Both the position numbers and the translations under genes were made by a program. Under the pieces are notes generated by a model. The model searched no databases. It was not told the origin of the DNA and worked only from the letters and a program-made list of their open reading frames with translations. This document shows, piece after piece, positions 22,743-35,620 of a stretch of 64,000 nucleotides of DNA. Source of the DNA: Pterobdella sp. o SKG-2022 (Eukaryota; Annelida; Clitellata; Hirudinida; Piscicolidae); NCBI GenBank assembly GCA_964035795.1, contig OZ038321.1, forward strand, positions 28,267,022 to 28,331,021, in the 5' to 3' direction. Position 1 is the first letter of the stretch. Each line of letters begins with the position of its first letter.

Positions 22743-23993
22743 ATGGACATTTTCTTTATGGTTGCTTTGATGTTTGTAACCATAAATTCGGAACATGACT
22801 CTGAAATAGGTATTCCAAATGACCCTTTTTTAAAGAAAAGCTGCGCACTTTGGAATGAAACTGCTAAAATATTATAAAAATTAGCCAATTTCATTTTTGA
22901 AAAATTAAAATTAATGCAGAAAATATTAAGAAATTTCTTCTCAGGCACCTATGAAACCAGCAAAAGGAAGCTTGAGAGGAGCCCGCATGGATTTTTAGGA
23001 CCTTGGATAAGCTGCTATTTTGGTTTCAATGCCGCTGTCATCCCAACTTCACCATGTGTCGCATGTCAGGTACCTCCATAGTTTTCGATGGTTTTCTAGA
23101 AGGTTCTGTAAACAAATTTGCAGAATGCTTTATTACAAAATGTTAATTATAGATTTTTTTGAAAATATATAAACAGAGTACAGCGACAATAGTGATGGAT
23201 AACCTTCGTTACATACACAAGTTCTGCCTGCAAACTGCCTGTATTGCCAGAAGTGGGATGGTATCGGGGAATGGAAGTATAACTTCGTGCTGTTCAACTG
23301 ACAACTGCAACAATGAGGTGTGTTTTGGGTGCTTGAGGATTTATGTTTTCTACAATATTTTGAGGTTTTACTCTTTAAAATTATTAGTTCTATTCCATTG
23401 TAATTATACACGTTTTTTTTTCGTTCGTTTGTTAGATTGACTTTTTTAAAATTAAATTATGATAAAAAAATAAATTTTTATAGTTATGCAAGCTTTCGAG
23501 ATTATTTCGAAACATTAAAACTTAAAACCGTGCAGAACCCGCCTGATCAAGTGCAGCCTGTGTTTGACGACGCTCTGTCGATCATCGACTTCACTAGGTT
23601 TATCCGGTTTGGTAATCTGAGATGCCACCATTATGGCACAGTTGTGAAAGGCTGTGGTGTTTGTGTGGTGAGTTTGAAAATTGAAAGTAGAATAAAATTC
23701 AATTACTGTTTGAATTTATTTAGTTAAGTTTTTAAAAATTTTATTCAGAACTAGAAGGAAGTTAGAATAACAACCGCTTCTAATTTCAGTTGACCATATT
23801 TGGAGGCTCCTCACGACCACCTCTGCAGAGTTGTTTTCCATTGTGCATTCCAGCTATCATATTCAGGGTTGAAGTGAGATGTTGCAACAAAAACTTTTGC
23901 AACGTACTCGAGGATGGGTCTGGCTTGTTTCCCTGCACTTTGCTTCTGTTCACCATGCTTTTTCTCGCTTCTTACCATGTTATAGAACAGTAA
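22743..23993 (+). CDS. Ly6/uPAR-like two-domain surface protein, copy 2
   Basis: Five exons: 22743-22809, 22945-23069, 23177-23317, 23536-23667, 23790-23993 (TAA); 222 aa. Exon 1 encodes a signal peptide (MDIFFMVALMFVTINS). Domain 1 has SCYFG, SPCVACQ, KFCLQTAC and SCCSTDNCN. Domain 2 has RCHHYG, KGCGVCV, SCFPLCI and RCCNKNFCN. A Gly/Ser-rich spot (EDGSG) precedes a hydrophobic tail (CTLLLFTMLFLA), a good layout for a GPI attachment signal. Exons 2 and 3 have exactly the same lengths as in copy 1 (125 and 141 nt), and exons 4 and 5 the same as in copy 3 (132 and 204 nt), confirming tandem duplication. A likely AATAAA lies near 24043. Ligand and role unknown. Confidence 0.86.
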
Positions 23994-24711
23994 ATATTTG
24001 AAATTTGATGCTGTACTGAAATTTATTTCAAATTTTGGTTTAATAAAATCTTATAAAAAACTAGTTTTTCCAAAATTAAAAATTCCAAATAAAGCGAAGT
24101 TAAGAAAAGTGCACTAATACCATTCTTAGATAGTAGATAAAATTTTGGCATTTATAATGAGAAACAATGGGCAAAAATTTAATTGTTAAAACAAATGTCA
24201 TACCAACATTAATAAGCTTCTTTTAAAATATTTCGAGTTAAAAAACTGGAACAGTTGTCACATGACTTTCTTAACACAAGACCTCATATGCAACTTTTCG
24301 AATTTTATTTTCACAAGTGAAAAAACTTCTCATCAAAATTTTTTGATATTTCGTAGATTTATTTGATTATTAAATAAACCACTAAAATCTTCTGTGCTGA
24401 AAGCTCCACCAGTTACCTAGGCAGCTTCGAACCTTCATTTTACTGTCAGTGGTTGAAGGTTGGTGATAGATAAGGCGTGAGTAGCACTGATCTATGCTTG
24501 ATCATCTGCCAACAACGTCACAGCCACACCTCATAAACCAATGGTTATGAATGCAAAAAGAAAATTAGAATAAATTTGGAAAACCACTAACCTGATTATG
24601 GTTCTGTTGCATTTCTATGTTTTGCGTAGTGTTTTGTTTATAAAATTTCAAAAACATTATGATTATGGGCCATGAAATAATACTATGATGTTACCTGAAT
24701 AAATTTTTCTC
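23994..24711. other. Spacer between Ly6-like copies 2 and 3
   Basis: About 0.7 kb with a probable poly(A) signal of copy 2 at its left end. Nothing else recognised. Confidence 0.5.
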
Positions 24712-26174
24712 ATGGAAACCTTCTACTTTCTCTTATTCCTCGTTGTACTTCTCAATGGTGACCATTTCAATTTATAAAGCAACCATGTTTACAAATTTAA
24801 CTTTTTGGATTAGGTGCGAAAGGATCTGAAAAACAAGGATTTCGAAATGGCACGGCCACTGATGCAAATCGATCTTTTGGCCTTGAAAGAAGATGCTACT
24901 CAGGCTACAATGATGTCGTCCTGTCACTCTCGCCCTGTTCCCACTGCCAGGTAGTCACCTACCTAACCATACATCTTTGCGATCTCTCATAAAAAAATGC
25001 ATGAATTGTAATTTTTCATTCGGGACTTAATCCGCATCAGTCAGTATTTTTTCATCATTAACCTCTGTGCATTTGACCTCTTTCAACCCTGTGCATTTGA
25101 CCTCTTTCAACTCTGTGCATTTGACCTCTTTCAAACCATCTCGATGCTATGACATCATTCTTTTTCTCTTTTTAACACTTATGAGCGCTATTGCTAAAAA
25201 ATCAGTTTTAAACTGAGCGTTAATTTTTACATAAAAAACTTATCTTATCTACTCAGACAACAGTGTTAATATTGGAAAACACAGAAAGAGCTGTTTTCAA
25301 GTACTGTCTGCCATTTGCATGTATTCCTAGAGATGACGTGGTTTCGGGCAATGGTACCAGGACTTCTTGCTGCTCTACTGACAACTGCAACAACAAGGTA
25401 TGATATGATAAAGAGCCCTTGCAATTACTGCTGATTTCCATGAAAAAAATCTTTTTTTGATTTTTTAGAGAATAATTCGTAACTGAACTACAGGACCCCC
25501 CGGAGAGAATAGCCCGTGTCGTCTCTAATCCTTTTCACGGTGTCGACTTTTCAAAATATTTTAAATTTGGCCGCATAAAATGCCACCACTATGGCAAAAT
25601 CGTCAAGGGCTGTGGTGTTTGTGTGGTGAGTCAAGATTCTTTTGTGAACTTTGGAAATAATTTAAAAAACTTTTTCAAACCTCAAAATGAAACAGTTTTA
25701 GATAAATTTTTTTTTAAAGAATTATTTTCAACAATTATTCAAATTAAACACTTTTTGGAGTTTATTTTATTGCACGATAAGATAAACTTACATTAACAAG
25801 TGGAGGTACAAATATAAGAAGGTTACTGACTTCCATGGAAACATTGTCAACATTTAAATATCTGTTATTTCCAATAAGTTCCTTTTAATCATAAAACATT
25901 CAACATATTATCAGAGTTTGATGAATAAACTTAATGAATTTGAATTTTTCCTTCATTCTCTCAATTGCAGCTGACCTATTTTGAAGATGAACCCAATAAC
26001 CCACTTCCAAGCTGCGCCCCTTTGTGCGTGCCAGCCATTGACCTCCAACTCGAAGTCAAATGTTGCATGACTGATTTTTGCAACCTTCATAGCAACTTTG
26101 TGGCAGTATGTCCCTGTTTGTTGATGATGGCCTTGGCAACCTTGCTCTCGACATGGCTGGTTGAGAGATGTTGA
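24712..26174 (+). CDS. Ly6/uPAR-like two-domain surface protein, copy 3
   Basis: Five exons: 24712-24757, 24814-24950, 25257-25397, 25494-25625, 25971-26174 (TGA); 219 aa. Exon 1 is a signal peptide (METFYFLLFLVVLLNG), same length and phase as in copy 1. Domain 1 has RCYSG, SPCSHCQ, KYCLPFAC and SCCSTDNCN. Domain 2 has KCHHYG, KGCGVCV, SCAPLCV and KCCMTDFCN. The C-terminal hydrophobic run (CLLMMALATLLSTWL) suggests membrane attachment. Exon 3 is nearly identical to that of copy 1 (long shared runs of nucleotides), whereas exon 2 has diverged from both sisters; this mosaic pattern suggests gene conversion. The intron before exon 3 holds a 24-bp triple repeat. Confidence 0.86.
25063..25136. repeat. 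24-bp tandem repeat, three units
   Basis: Three adjacent copies of a unit containing CTGTGCATTTGACCTCTTTC, in the intron between exons 2 and 3 of Ly6-like copy 3. Confidence 0.9.
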
Positions 26175-28944
26175 TGATCCAAAAGTTATTCTAAAGATTA
26201 TGGGTTCCATATCAAAGTCAACGATTAAATGCACTTGAATTCTGTATTAAATTATTTTTTGTATAATCTTTTTCGTATATATTACAGATGTTTTAGCTGT
26301 GGTGAGCAGCAATACGCAGTTTTCCAATAATAAAACAACATATCTACCTCATTATAACAAAATGAAGTTAAAATAAAACGAGGAAAAAAGACAAGACACG
26401 GTGGTTCATGGGGCCGTGACATTCAACCCCCATACAACTGAAAGACAACACTTTGAAGGCCCTTGTTTGCAAATGTGGGGTTACCATGAAATAATGTTAC
26501 TCTGGCTGAAATCGAAAGAGTATGTGAAAAGTAGTGTTGAAATTTAGCTTGAGCGGTACGTTAAAAGGCTAAACTTTGACAGTTTTAACTTTTTAGACAG
26601 TTTAATGTACTTATTGAAAGTTATTTTTATCGAAAGTGAATACTTCGTCACAAGTATAATTTTGACTGAGCTGCTAATGAAATAACTTTAGGCGGATAAC
26701 ATTTGACTCTAGCAAAACTTCTGATATGCCTCTTCCTCTCTTGACCACTATACTGGAAAGCTAGATCAAGAAAATATTTCAAATTAAATTTTTTATTGGT
26801 AACTTTAGACTTTCAAATTGAGTTTGTCAAAAACTCGATGACCAAGATCTTTCTTAATGGCCGCATGGTGAACATTTGTAAGGACATACTTCATATTTTG
26901 TTGATCCCAACTTTTGGTCTAGCATTATAAAAAGTTGAATTTTTTAATTTTTGGTTAATACAAAAAATACTTTTAACAAAGTAATTTTCTAAAAATAAGT
27001 GATAAATGATCCGGAATGGAAACTGATTAAACAAACCCAACAGGCATATGATAATGGTACAAAAGTCTTTAGTTTAAATAAAAAACCGTGTCTTCTCTGA
27101 ATCAATTCATGTGCAATGAGTTTAAAATGCGAACATAAAACAGAATATGTTAAGCTAGCACAAATAACTTGATGAAAAGGCTTATACACTTACCATTACT
27201 TTCGCAAACAGTATTGCAAATTCTGTGGCCTCAAAAAGGCTTTCCAAATGAAGAACTTTTATTTGACATTGATAAATCATAAATTATAATAACTTTGGAA
27301 GACAATAAAGCTACTCTCAGCATTTTATAGCAAAATGAACGTAACAACAGTTGGAATTATTTCTGAGCAACGCACACGTCAGTTGATAGCGGCTATGGAA
27401 AAAAATTGCTATGCAATAAGTACAAAAATGGTTTCATTAAAGAAATAAAAGCTGATTTAATGCAAAAATATCCAAACAAGAAAGCCCATTCTTTAAATAA
27501 ACTGTACAAAACGTGTAGTTCTGGAATTATTTTGAATTGACCAAGTAGAATAGCTTGACACAACGTATCAGAAGCAAAAAACAAATAATTATTGAATGAA
27601 ATTTTCACAAAGCTTTTCGTGGGAACGCAAAATTAATATACGAAAAGCTTTTTTCACACAATATATTGAGATTACATAGCCATTGGGAGCTTGAGGTATT
27701 TTTGGACAGGTGTATATAGCCCTCAAGTGATGTGGGTGGTGCATTGAAGCTATGTACTCACTATATTGAGTGGGAGAAACAAAAGGTAAACAAAATTTTA
27801 AATAGTTAAACAAAGAAACAGTGATAGTATCAAGTCTCAAGAGTGATATAAGAGAACATGTCACATTTGTTATATTTTGGGATTTTTTATATGCTGAAAA
27901 TAATGAAATTTGGAATATTTCAAATTATGCGATATCATATAAATTTTCAATTCTTTTTATGTAAATTATGAATAAGATTATATTAAATTAAATTAAAAAC
28001 TGTATCAAAATATTATTTTATAATAAATTAGAAAGTTTCGTCTACATGAACGAGAGAGACTCATTGGAATAATCATATAAAAAGCAAGAAACCTTTACCA
28101 AACACTGTGGATGTCTGAACATAAAAATATATACATTTCTCTACTGGATAATATTATTGTTCGAATGTACTTGTAAAACATTTTAATATGATTAACAAAT
28201 TGTATTGGATATTGTTATTCATAATTTTATTTATGTCTGTTGAGGTAAATATTTTTTTATTTATAACTTAGATTATATTTGTTGAAGTAAACGTGAAAAT
28301 TGTTCGAAAAATCATGATAACAACAATAAACAATAAAAAAAATTCAGAAAACAAAGAATCTAGCTTGAATTGAAGATGTCTTAAAAAGCAAATGCACCCA
28401 GATATGTTTGAAGAAGGGTCTATGCCTTAGTCAATAGTGAAAAGTCTCAGAACTGATCTAACAGCATAGTTTTTCAATCTCATTCATATACTTCGTTGCT
28501 CTCATTTATAAAGTAACTCTCATCAGCCTGTCTTGTTTGCTTGGTGATGTGCTTAATTCCACTACCACCTCTTTCATATCATTCTCATTACTTTATTCCA
28601 GTGGCATTTTTATTCATATTCTTCTTATTATTTTAATTAGTTTTATTATTTTTATTATTAGAACTCTTATTGAGCTTATTTTAGACACGTGAAGGTATGT
28701 CTTTTTCGTTATTATTGGTCTCTTGCGCACTTTTCAGTTCTTTCTCTTCCTTGAATCTGTTTTATTGCAGTGGTAATTAAAATTATTCAATAGAACCGAA
28801 ACATTATATATCATTGTGCCACTATTTCTAAGATATTTGCCTTTAAAAGTCTATTCAGCCATCGACACGTTCTTTCTCACATACCATCTATCAGCCCTAC
28901 ACGCTAACCCCACTCCTCCTATTTTCTCCACACGCCAACACCGC
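26175..28944. other. Intergenic stretch right of the Ly6 array
   Basis: About 2.8 kb, AT-rich. The only suggestive element is a possible orphan signal-peptide exon at 28188-28244. No further Ly6-like Cys exons were found on either strand. Confidence 0.45.
28188..28244 (+). pseudogene. Possible orphan signal-peptide exon
   Basis: ATG followed by 19 codons reading MINKLYWILLFIILFMSVE, then a GTAAAT donor. It looks like a secretory first exon but splices in phase 0, unlike the phase-1 first exons of the Ly6 genes, and no matching downstream exon was found before the next gene. It may be chance in AT-rich DNA. Confidence 0.2.
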
Positions 28945-31900
28945 CTACCCCAAATAAAACTGCTTTTCAACCCCAACAACCACACTATCCCACACAACAC
29001 CATCCCACGACACCGACTTGACGAAGGTGTAGAGGAAGGCTCCGAGGCAGACGAGAGCCACACTAAGCCACCATGAGACTGTCTTGATCTCGTGGTAGAA
29101 GAGCACTGCTATCACGGTTTGCAAGATGGCCTTGAAGTTCGAGCTGATGTTGTGCGAGATGGGTGAAGTGACGTTGATCTGGGGGGTGCATCAGGTTTGA
29201 AAACTTTTTTTTTCAACTTATTGTCATTTATTTTTTCAAATTTGAATATTATTTATATTTCGATTTTTTATGAAAAGTAAGTCTGGTTGCCTTCAGTATA
29301 GATGATATAAAACCGGATTCTAAGCATTGGCATCTACCTTCTCACCTACTCATCTCAACATGCAATACAATAACATCATCATCATCATCATGTTGACCGC
29401 AGTGGAACGTCTATGACTTTCTTCTTCCAATACTCCCTATCGCTCATAGCTGTTTTTGAATCTTCTTTATCAAGATTAGTATCATCAGTTAGTTGGTTGA
29501 TAAAATTTCCAGCTGGTCTTCCTCTAGTATTTTTACCACATCTTGGTTCCCATTGTATCAATTTGTGTATAACTTCTTTACTGCGAAAGCAATGTCCTGC
29601 GAAACTGACTCTCTGTGTTGCAATTGTATTGGTTATCTTTGGTAAGTTGTCGTATAGTACATTATTGCTTATACGTTGCTGCCATTTTACATAATTCACA
29701 ACTCATTTTTGTATAGCACCCGTTTAACTTTGTTTCTAACTTTTTGGTCAATGTCCAGGTACTAGATCCATAGAGTAGCACAGAGCTCACTGTAGTATGG
29801 AAAAATGCTAATGTCAAGTTTTTTGGCAGATTTGAATTCCAAATAGTATTTAGTTTTTGTAGTTCAACCCAAGCTTTACCGATTCTTACGTCAACGTCTT
29901 TCTCGTTGGAATATATCCAGAATCCTAGATAGAGAAAATCGTTTGTGAGTTTTATGCATTTTTTGTTTATTGTGGTGAGTTTTGAAGAATTTTGGTTAAA
30001 TGTCATATATTGTGTTTTTTTCTCATTAATGTAAAGACCTATTAGTTTGGCTGCCATTTCTACGGTATGCAACAGTTTTTCAGCTTTATCCACAGTGTCT
30101 GAAAGTAGGAGAATATCATCTGCGTAGTCTGTCTGTCATACATAGTGCTGGATGTCTCCCACTTTTAGCTTTTTCGAGAGTAAAGCCACAATCATCTGAA
30201 TTAAAGATTGCTGTTCTCATTGCATAATCTACTGCTATTATGAACAGGTAGAGTGCTAGTGCATCTCCCTGCAAAACTCCTGCATGAATTGGAAAAAACT
30301 TGTATCGCCATCTGGGGAAATAACTTTAGCAGTAGTGTTTTTATATAGAAGTGGAATTGCGTTTACAGTTTCATGAGGAATGCCATATGCTTTTAGTATT
30401 TCCATTAATTTTTCTCTATGAATTGAATCAAAAGCTTTATGGATATTCACAAAAATCATAACTGCCGGTAGTGTTTTTGATTTGACTCCTTCGAGTATGC
30501 TTCTCAGCGTGAGGATTTGAGCAAGAGTGGATCGACCAGGTCTGGAGCCATTTTGGTTTGTTCTCAACTTTTCGTCCAAAATTGGACGTATTCTATTGAG
30601 AAACATTTTATTGTATATTTTGGATGCTGACGAAGATAGTTATTCCTCGATAATTACTGGCTATACTCGTCTCCCTTTTTTGGAACAGGTAAGATTTTAC
30701 CTTGTAGCCAGCAGTTTGGTGCATCACTAAGATATTTTTTTTTGCATACATTTAATAGTTCTTCGTTCATACAACCTGTCTTCCATGTTTCTATTGGTAT
30801 ATTATCAAGGCCAGTAGTTTTGTTATTTTGAAAAGATTTTATGGAAGCTTGAAGCTCGATTGCAGTAAATTCACCAGTTTTAATTGGGAGTGTATCGAAT
30901 ACTTTTGGTACAGGTTGATCATCTATCTTCGGTGATTGTCCGAGAAGCTTTTGAAAGTGATCTTTCCAAATAGCAAGACGTTCATCTGTGTTGCTTGCTT
31001 TGATTCGACCACGTTTTGGGCCTTTTCTTCTCGTCACTTCATTCACTGTATCCCATACTAGTCTAGAATGGTGATTTATGTGTACATCTTTGATTTCCTT
31101 TATTTTGCTTTTCACGTAATTTTTTTGTTCTTTATCAAAAGCATGGTCTAGATCTTTTTTAGCTTTTTCCACAAGTAGGGTGTTTGTAAGATCGTTTTTT
31201 TCTTTCTTGCGTTTGAAAGCTTCGTTCAGCTCATTTCGCTTTTTGCAAACCACATCGTTTTCCCATGGCAAATCTCTTTTTGGTTTGATTTTTTTGGGAC
31301 ATATTTTGCAGCAGCTTCAGCGTGAGCTTTTATTATATTTTCATAAATATCGTTTGTTGAAAAGTTATCAGGATTAAGGTTTTGTAGTTGTTCAAATCGG
31401 TTTCTGATTTGTACAGCATATCTATTTTTTATATTTTCATCATTTAATAATTTCGACCAATCATGACTCATTGTTTTTTTGATTTTTGAGATATTTGATC
31501 TTAGAGACAATCTGATCTTTGCTGTACATATCCTGTGATCTGATTCAAGTGGTGAGTATGTGCTGAACGAGCGACAGTCAATAGAACTATTTTTCCATTT
31601 TCTGTTAATAAGGATACAATCAAGTTGACTGCTGGTTCCGTTTGGATAAGTGAAAGTCCATAATTTTCCTTTATTTTTTTGAAACTTTGTGGAAATATTG
31701 ACTAGACCACAGTCGATTGTTAGATTTAACAAATACTCACAATTTCTGTTTGTATAATTATGGTAGCTGTTGCCTACACATTTATTATTGTCAATTTTAG
31801 CGTTCATATCACCTCCTATAATTAGCACATTATGTTTGGGAATTTTTTTGATTGAATCTGTTAATTGATGGTAAAATTTTTGTATTTCTAATTCGTCAGA

Positions 31901-34310
31901 GCAATTTGTGAGACTGTAGAATGATATCACAGTTGTTTTTGAATTTCCATTAAAGGTCGCGACCATGATTCGTGGGCTGATTGATTTAACGTTCACTAGA
32001 GACTGGTAAGCCTTAGGGCTTATAAACATACCAACTCCTCTAATGGTAGCGTTGTTTGTTGCTTTTTCTGCAGGACTTGTAACGAGTGTCCAACCGTTTC
32101 CAGTATTGCAGTATCTTATTGTTTCTTCTGGATGATATAACTTGTGTTCTTGTATACAGGTTATATCTATATTGTATTTACTAGATAAGTATGTTAATTC
32201 ATATAGTTTGTGATTATTTCTTAAAGATCTAATGTTTATTGTTGCTATATTTTTTGTTAATCTACAATTCAATAAAGATTTTTTTTGTTTAGTTTGTGGT
32301 AATAGGTTTTCAATAACATATAAACCAGAATAAACAACAATATGCCCTGATTGACACCCCTCCCACCTGCACGGCACTGATCCAAGAAATGGCGAGGCCT
32401 AGGAAGCCAGTGGAAACCATGACAGACCAGAATGTTTTGTCATAAAACCTGTCACTCATCACTGCCCTTTGCAGCTCACCTGTGTACAAGAGGATGGGCA
32501 GGAAAAGGAAAGAGGAGATGATGTTCACCATCGTGGTCAGCTTCAACTCGTTCTTGTGCACCACTTCCAAGGCCTTGAGAAGGAGTTTATATTATTAGGG
32601 AGAGCCTAGAAATTAAAAAAGAAGGCTCAACAACAAAAGGACATCCAGATCGACTTAGTCGCCCATATTGGGGTTTCGATAGCTCAACAGATGTTTCACA
32701 GAGCGCTACATGCACATGGGTGCATATAATTGTCGGCCCACGCGGGATTGAACTTTAAATAACTAGTAAATAAAGCTAAAAAATGAAAAAGGATAATGAA
32801 TATTTTTGTTATGCCCTTTATGTCTGTACCTCCACTTGATTATGTGTGCTCAAGACTCGTCAACTTACAAAATTGTTTTCATTTGAATATATACATATGT
32901 ATTATGTTTAGCAATTTGTTTTATACTTTTTGCTTTATTTTTATTTTTAGATTTCCACAATGGTTCACATGAAGTAGCATGCTGTCAAACCAATCTATTG
33001 CTCAACTAAAATTCCAACTAGGGTTTACCTTGACCTACTTGTTAGACAAACTTAAAATATCAAATCAACCATTAATTTTGCATGAAGTTCCAAACAGTAC
33101 AGAAGCTAACCTTCTTTGTATAAATGCCAGTGAGAGCAATGAAAACACTGGAAGTGACTCCAAAAGCAACTCCCTTCCAAGAGACAGTACCCAGCATACT
33201 CTCTTGGTCGATGCCCAGTACGAAGCCTGCCATCACCATCAAGCAACACCCTATTAACTTTATAGATATCTTCTTTTTGAGGATTATTATTGAGAATATT
33301 ACCATGAATATAATGGTTGTAGACCTGGCGATCTGTGAAAGGGTGTTGAATAACAAGATACAGAAACAGTGAATTATCAAACATAACATAAACATTCAAC
33401 ATGAAAACACTTTTAAAAATGTTCAACCCAAGCTGGAAACAGGTGCAAAAAAATGATGATGATGATGATTAAGTTTCACAAAAACTTAGCTTAAAAAAAT
33501 CTTTGTCAAGTTTCATATACTTTTAAGTGTTTCCTTGTCAAAAATATGCATAAAAAAATTCTAAAATCCCACCAATTATATCTTATAATCATTTAGTTTC
33601 TTTTTGTGCACATAGTTGTATATTATTTGAGAGCACTCCAAGCTTTTTAGCTTCTAGGTCTTTCAACATTCAATATGAGCTCATTAAATTTAGCAGATTT
33701 TCATAAAAATCAATAATTTATGTTGATTTCATTCAGTTAATCTCCCTTAAAACTATTTATTCATATAAAATGTTAAAAGTTTTGGAAATTATGATAATGA
33801 TATTAAATAATATTTTTCACATTGTTTCACAATACTAAATAAAGTCAAGTTAAAAACAGTGACTTGAAAACTATTAAATGTTTATAACAAATATTTGAAT
33901 GATGAGTGTTACAAATTAAAATTAATTTACAAAAAACACCAAAAAATAAATATAACCTGGTAGAATGGCACACCAACAACTTTGAGACACATGTTATTGA
34001 AGGAAAGCATGCAGACAAAAAACGATGCCATGGTGATCACAGGGGTTAACTTGGAAAATTCTGTAATATCGCCAGAGGAAAAAGAATATGATTTTGTGAA
34101 GCAATTGATTAGACTAGCAGTAATGAAGGTGATCACACACTGCAGCCATGTTACAAACAAAGAGATGTCATCGTCTTTACGATTTCCCAGCAAAAATTTG
34201 TTGAAAAATACCATAGATATGGAAATGATCCAGTAACTTAACACAACTATAACCACTTTGAAGATATTTGAACGTTTTGGATTTTCGGACATTCCTACTC
34301 TCAGAGCCAT
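28945..34310 (-). CDS. SLC35C1: GDP-fucose transporter (SLC35C1 type)
   Basis: Golgi antiporter carrying GDP-fucose into the lumen for fucosylation. Four exons in transcript order: 34310-33957, 33332-33111, 32573-32367, 29178-28945 (TAG); lengths 354, 222, 207 and 234, all phase 0, giving 338 aa (human 364). Matches in order: SYWIISISMVFFNKFLLG, FNNMCLKVVGVPFYQ, IARSTTIIFMVIFS, FVLGIDQESMLGTVSWKGV, GIYTKK, ALEVVHKNELKLTTMVNI, ILLYTGEL, INVTSPISHNIS and AVLFYHEIKTVSWWLSVAL. The profile is a ten-helix drug/metabolite transporter. The last intron is 3.2 kb because a LINE sits in it, starting within tens of bases of the exon 3 donor; the exons are intact, so the gene is probably functional. Confidence 0.92.
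29370..32345 (-). mobile_element. APE-type non-LTR retrotransposon (LINE), degraded
   Basis: Runs right to left. About 32300-31500 encodes an AP-like endonuclease (NIATINIRSLRNN, CIQEHKL, GGDMNAKI, QLDCILINR, SDHRI). Reverse transcriptase follows in broken frames: NGSRPGRSTLAQ and HKAFDSIHREKL (30606-30256), a G-VLQGDAL block, the YADDILLL core near 30110, and INEKKTQYMTFN. The C-terminal domain at 29699-29388 has FAGHCFRSKE and NTRGRPAG. Stops and frameshifts interrupt it, so it is dead as it stands but not ancient. The 3' end is a short ATG-repeat tail (plus-strand CATCATCAT at about 29373-29391), as in several APE LINE clades. Precise clade not assigned. Confidence 0.87.
32655..32760 (-). 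mobile_element. Possible SINE fragment, inverted
   Basis: Read on the minus strand it contains GTTCAATCCCGCGTGGGCCG, a B box plus tRNA 3' end like that of the 36.6-kb SINE. The remainder is too diverged to align by eye. Lies in the intron between SLC35C1 exons 2 and 3. Confidence 0.4.
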
Positions 34311-35218
34311 CAAACATCTATGCAAGAGAACTATATTAGTTAAGTTTTTTAGTTGAAAACAATTTTTAAAATAATTTTTTTAATAAAGTACAGATAAAAA
34401 ATAAAGCTAAGAACTAAACCTATTAAAAAATTATTGAAATTTTTATTCAGTGCAATGTAGACAATGATTTCAAATTAAAGCATTCGAGCTGATCAGTTAA
34501 TCAGGCAGGTGCACCCACACATAAATATTAAGAGACTTGAGCACAGCCAAAAAGGCGTTTTTAAAAGGCTTACACGCACAACTTGATAAACTCACAAAGA
34601 TGTATTTGATTGGTTGATAAAAATAACATATATTTTTTAAATTTTTATTATTTTGAGTAAAACTATTCATTGATCCTAATTCAAAGATTTAAAAAAAAAT
34701 ATCTATTTCCCTTTAAAGAAAACTATATTTAAAATAATTTTAAGAGCATTCTAATACATTAAAAAAGTTTTATGGAAAAAAAACTAACATTTATCAACTA
34801 ACAAAGCTTTTTGCACAATCCGTGAATATATAAACATCATGATACATGAATATTTTCAAGAAAAAAACTAACATTTTTCAACTAACAAGGCCTATGATTG
34901 GTCCAACTTAAAACAGAGACACAAATTCTTTGCCGCTTGGAACTTCTTCAATGTAAGCTAGTCTTACGATAAGCTTCGTCTCCTTTTTAAAATAAATACT
35001 TTGTGTTTGTTGACCTTATCAAAGTTTTATTTATCAACGTCAAAGTTCGTGACATTTATTTATAAATACTTTGTGTTGGATATTAGAAACTGAGATGAAA
35101 GTTTTTGACCTTAGATTATGATATTAGTTATGTGAAAACTGCAAAGAGTAAAACCGGTTGTTGAAGATCTTTTATAACAGATATAACAAATATATTACAG
35201 TGATCCAGATTATTCAAC

Positions 35219-35335
35219 AATTTTCTATGTCGATTTATTAAAGAATTTTAATACATTTATTGAGCAAAAAAACAGCTATAATTTTCGATAAGTTTAGTCT
35301 TATCATAAAACATCAGCGAAAAAGTTTATTTTTAA
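35219..35335 (+). repeat. Dispersed repeat family, copy A
   Basis: Shares GCTATAATTTTCGATAAGTT, GTCGATTTAT and a TTATCATAAAACATCAGCGAA-like end with copies B (35508-35620) and C (44342-44222, inverted). Boundaries approximate. Confidence 0.65.
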
Positions 35336-35507
35336 CCCAGGTAAGTTTTGTATTGTCACAAATTTCTTTTGTGAATACAATACATCTTGACGATAAACCA
35401 TTTTAAAAAAATCAGTCATTTTTTGAACCTTGATTCAAATAAGATTTTTTTGATTCGAACCTAACCTTTTCAGAGACATCTTTATGTTATTTTGAGCAAT
35501 ATCCACA

Positions 35508-35620
35508 ATGTTTAACGTCGATTTATGAGAAAGTTTCGTACATTTATTAAGTAAAAATAGCTAGAATTTTCAGTAAGTATAGCCTTATCTTGATACGTTA
35601 GCATCAAACCTTAAATATTT
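35508..35620 (+). repeat. Dispersed repeat family, copy B
   Basis: Diverged direct copy of the element at 35219-35335, with GTCGATTTATGAGAAAG and GCTAGAATTTTCAGTAAGT blocks in the same order. Confidence 0.55.
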
